Positions 62,450 to 64,000 of a stretch of 64,000 nucleotides of DNA are shown piece after piece. Each line of letters opens with the position of its first letter. The stretch's first letter is position 1. This DNA is from Pseudomonas yamanorum. GTDB lineage: Bacteria; Pseudomonadota; Gammaproteobacteria; Pseudomonadales; Pseudomonadaceae. A program made the translations under genes and the position numbers. Location: positions 178,551-242,550 of the forward strand of contig NZ_JACARE010000015.1 in the NCBI RefSeq assembly GCF_013386765.1, written 5' to 3'. The notes under the pieces were generated by a model. It ran no database searches. It was given only the letters and a program-made list of their open reading frames with translations, and was not told the origin of the DNA.

Positions 62450-62660
62450 AAGTAATTTTGACTTTGAAAAGATGAATTGGAAAAGATGAATGACATGATG
62501 AAGATGAAATAACTGTATAAAATATAACCAAATCATCTGTGGTGCAAGCTTGCGAACGCTAGGCTTGCTGAACGGTGTCCGTGCGCAGGGCAAAACTTGT
62601 AATTAGTCCCTGATCTTGTATGGTTGGTTCCCTTTTGAATCTGAGCCTTGCGGGTCTGTT
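62450..62660. promoter_or_regulatory. AT-rich divergent promoter region with short tandem repeats
   Basis: 211 bases between the peptidase and tyrS genes, notably AT-rich against the GC-rich background. GAAAAGATGAAT recurs in tandem (62466 and 62480) and a GATGAAGATGAA run follows. Ends of both genes' promoters must lie here; no T-box or other riboswitch is recognisable. Confidence 0.5.
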
Positions 62661-63860
62661 ATGAAGTCGGTTGAAGAGCAGCTAGCGCTGATCAAACGTG
62701 GTGCGGAAGAACTGTTGGTTGAAGCTGAGCTGATCGAAAAGCTCAAGCGTGGCCAGCCCCTGCGTATTAAGGCTGGCTTTGATCCGACGGCGCCGGATCT
62801 GCACCTTGGGCATACCGTGCTTATTAATAAGCTGCGTCAGTTCCAGGAGCTGGGGCATCAGGTGATCTTCCTTATAGGTGACTTCACCGGGATGATCGGC
62901 GATCCGAGCGGCAAGAGCGCGACGCGTCCGCCGCTGACTCGTGAGCAGGTTCTCGATAACGCCGAGACCTACAAGACCCAGGTCTTCAAGATTCTTGATC
63001 CGGCCAAGACCGAGGTGGCGTTCAACTCCACCTGGATGGATCAGATGGGGCCCGCGGACTTCATTCGTCTGACGTCCCAGTACACCGTTGCTCGCATGCT
63101 TGAGCGCGATGACTTCGACAAGCGCTACTCCACCAATCAGCCGATCGCTATCCATGAGTTCCTGTACCCGCTGGTTCAGGGGTATGACTCGGTGGCGTTG
63201 CGTGCCGATGTCGAGTTGGGCGGTACCGATCAGAAGTTCAACCTGCTGATGGGGCGTGAGCTGCAGCGTGCGTATGGGCAAGAAGCTCAATGCATTCTGA
63301 CCATGCCGTTGCTGGAGGGGTTGGATGGCGTCAAGAAGATGTCCAAGTCTCTGGGTAACTATGTAGGTATCCAGGAAGCGCCGGGTGTGATGTACGGCAA
63401 GCTCGTCTCGATTCCTGATGCGCTGATGTGGCGTTACTTCGAGCTGTTGAGCTTCCGCTCGATGGATGAGATCAATGCATTGCGTGCCGATGTAGAGGCG
63501 GGTGCGAATCCGCGGGACGTGAAGATCAAGCTCGCTGAAGAGATCGTGGCGCGTTTCCATGGCGAAGAGGCTGCTGCCAGTGCTCATCGTGCTGCGGGTA
63601 ACCGTATGAAGGATGGCGAGCTGCCGGATGATTTGCCTGAGATCGAATTGACTGCTGGCGAGGCAATGCCAATCGCTGCTGTCCTTAATAAGGCGGGCCT
63701 GGTGAAGAACTCGGCAGTGGCGCGCGACCTTCTGGGTTCCGGTGGTGTGCGTATAGATGGTGAGGTTGTCGATCGCACCTTTATATACGAGCTGGGCGCG
63801 ACCCACGTTTGCCAGGCCGGCAAGAAGGCATTTGCGCGTATTACGCTTAAATCCGAATAA
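62661..63860 (+). CDS. tyrS: Tyrosyl-tRNA synthetase
   Basis: 399 residues. Class I motifs [10 protein letters not shown] (HIGH, ~45) and KKMSKSLGN (KMSKS, ~230), and a C-terminal S4 RNA-binding domain ([20 protein letters not shown]). This is the type called tyrZ at the equivalent P. aeruginosa position (PA0668). The ATG at 62661 is chosen over 62616, since homology starts at [17 protein letters not shown]. The ribosome site is poor. It stands alone before an rRNA-type promoter. Confidence 0.98.
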   Translation: MKSVEEQLALIKRGAEELLVEAELIEKLKRGQPLRIKAGFDPTAPDLHLGHTVLINKLRQFQELGHQVIFLIGDFTGMIGDPSGKSATRPPLTREQVLDNAETYKTQVFKILDPAKTEVAFNSTWMDQMGPADFIRLTSQYTVARMLERDDFDKRYSTNQPIAIHEFLYPLVQGYDSVALRADVELGGTDQKFNLLMGRELQRAYGQEAQCILTMPLLEGLDGVKKMSKSLGNYVGIQEAPGVMYGKLVSIPDALMWRYFELLSFRSMDEINALRADVEAGANPRDVKIKLAEEIVARFHGEEAAASAHRAAGNRMKDGELPDDLPEIELTAGEAMPIAAVLNKAGLVKNSAVARDLLGSGGVRIDGEVVDRTFIYELGATHVCQAGKKAFARITLKSE

Positions 63861-63875
63861 ACCTGAAATTAACTG

Positions 63876-64000
63876 TTGACGGCGTTTTATATCTGTCTAT
63901 AATTCGCCCCACTTCCGGCGCAGTCGAAACGGAAAACTCCTTGGTAAACAAAGAGTTATGTAGGTTTCGGCAGCGAGTTGCTTCAGGTCATCGAAGCCGG
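63876..64000 (+). promoter_or_regulatory. Strong promoter and leader, probably of an rRNA operon
   Basis: TTGACG and a perfect TATAAT (63898-63903) with a 16-base spacer, followed by a GC-rich discriminator and an untranslated leader to the window end. In P. aeruginosa tyrZ is followed by a 16S rRNA gene. The rRNA itself is not in the window. Confidence 0.75.

Noticed and set aside
62450..62660. T-box or riboswitch in front of tyrS
   Set aside because: No T-box sequence or specifier stem; T-boxes are not expected in Pseudomonas.

Overview
The window is a 64 kb piece of chromosome from a Pseudomonas, most likely of the P. fluorescens group. Evidence: high GC with strong third-position bias; gene order rmcA-rpoD-dnaG-rpsU / tsaD-plsY-folB-folK-cca / lptD-surA-pdxA-rsmA-apaG-apaH-glpE / amgK-murU / agtSR-agtABCD / rpe-gph-trpE ... 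trpGDC-vfr ... argC-erpA-anmK-M23 peptidase-tyrS-rRNA promoter, which I recall as the P. aeruginosa PAO1 arrangement around PA0575-PA0668; and the short inverted repeat pairs (REPIN type) common in fluorescent pseudomonads. No prophage, insertion sequence, CRISPR array or defence island is visible. Nearly all of it is conserved core genome.

Layout. 1-5.1 kb: an accessory edge with a partial sugar-binding protein (possible inositol/ribose type, with a GGAA-N6-TTCC palindrome upstream), a PQQ membrane dehydrogenase, a LysR regulator divergent from a VOC protein, and an exported cupin. 5.2-13.7 kb: a tRNA with CAU anticodon, the c-di-GMP sensor RmcA, and the macromolecular synthesis genes rpoD, dnaG and rpsU. 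13.9-17.7 kb: tsaD, plsY, folB, folK, cca. 17.7-22.6 kb: the stress operon yeaG-yeaH-ycgB. 22.9-30.6 kb: the outer-membrane biogenesis/maintenance operon lptD-surA-pdxA-rsmA-apaG-apaH-glpE. 30.7-34.2 kb: peptidoglycan-recycling kinase AmgK and uridylyltransferase MurU, a J-domain protein and a DUF3530 protein. 34.3-43.4 kb: a two-component system (AgtSR-like) with its polyamine/amino-acid type ABC transporter (AgtABCD-like) and an iron-type alcohol dehydrogenase. 43.5-52.2 kb: rpe-gph-trpE, the autotransporter esterase estA, then trpG-trpD-trpC and a coupled lipoate-ligase-like gene. 52.2-63.9 kb: vfr, an OsmC-like gene, coq7, a HIT protein, an SDR, a DUF805 protein, a nitronate monooxygenase, hemJ, argC, erpA, anmK, an M23 endopeptidase and tyrS. 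The window ends in a strong promoter that probably drives an rRNA operon lying just outside.

How the parts work together. Several genes serve the envelope: LptD and SurA assemble the outer membrane, AmgK, MurU and AnmK recycle MurNAc, the M23 enzyme cuts cross-links, and EstA is displayed on the surface. AgtS/AgtR sit immediately upstream of the transporter they probably control. The tryptophan genes are split in two transcription units (trpE and trpGDC), and each carries an almost identical leader peptide ending in RWRWRA. The trpE leader is encoded in frame inside the 3' end of gph, so the Gph C-terminus and the trp leader are the same codons. Another compact arrangement is at cca, whose Shine-Dalgarno lies inside the terminator hairpin of the upstream ycgB operon.

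The most interesting items for follow-up are the nested gph/trpE leader and its trpG twin, the hairpin-embedded ribosome site of cca, the Agt cluster with its added alcohol dehydrogenase and intra-operon REPIN, the lipoate-ligase-like gene coupled to trpC, and estA filling the trpE-trpG gap that holds the R/F-pyocin cluster in P. aeruginosa. I did not find a convincing wholly new multigene system.
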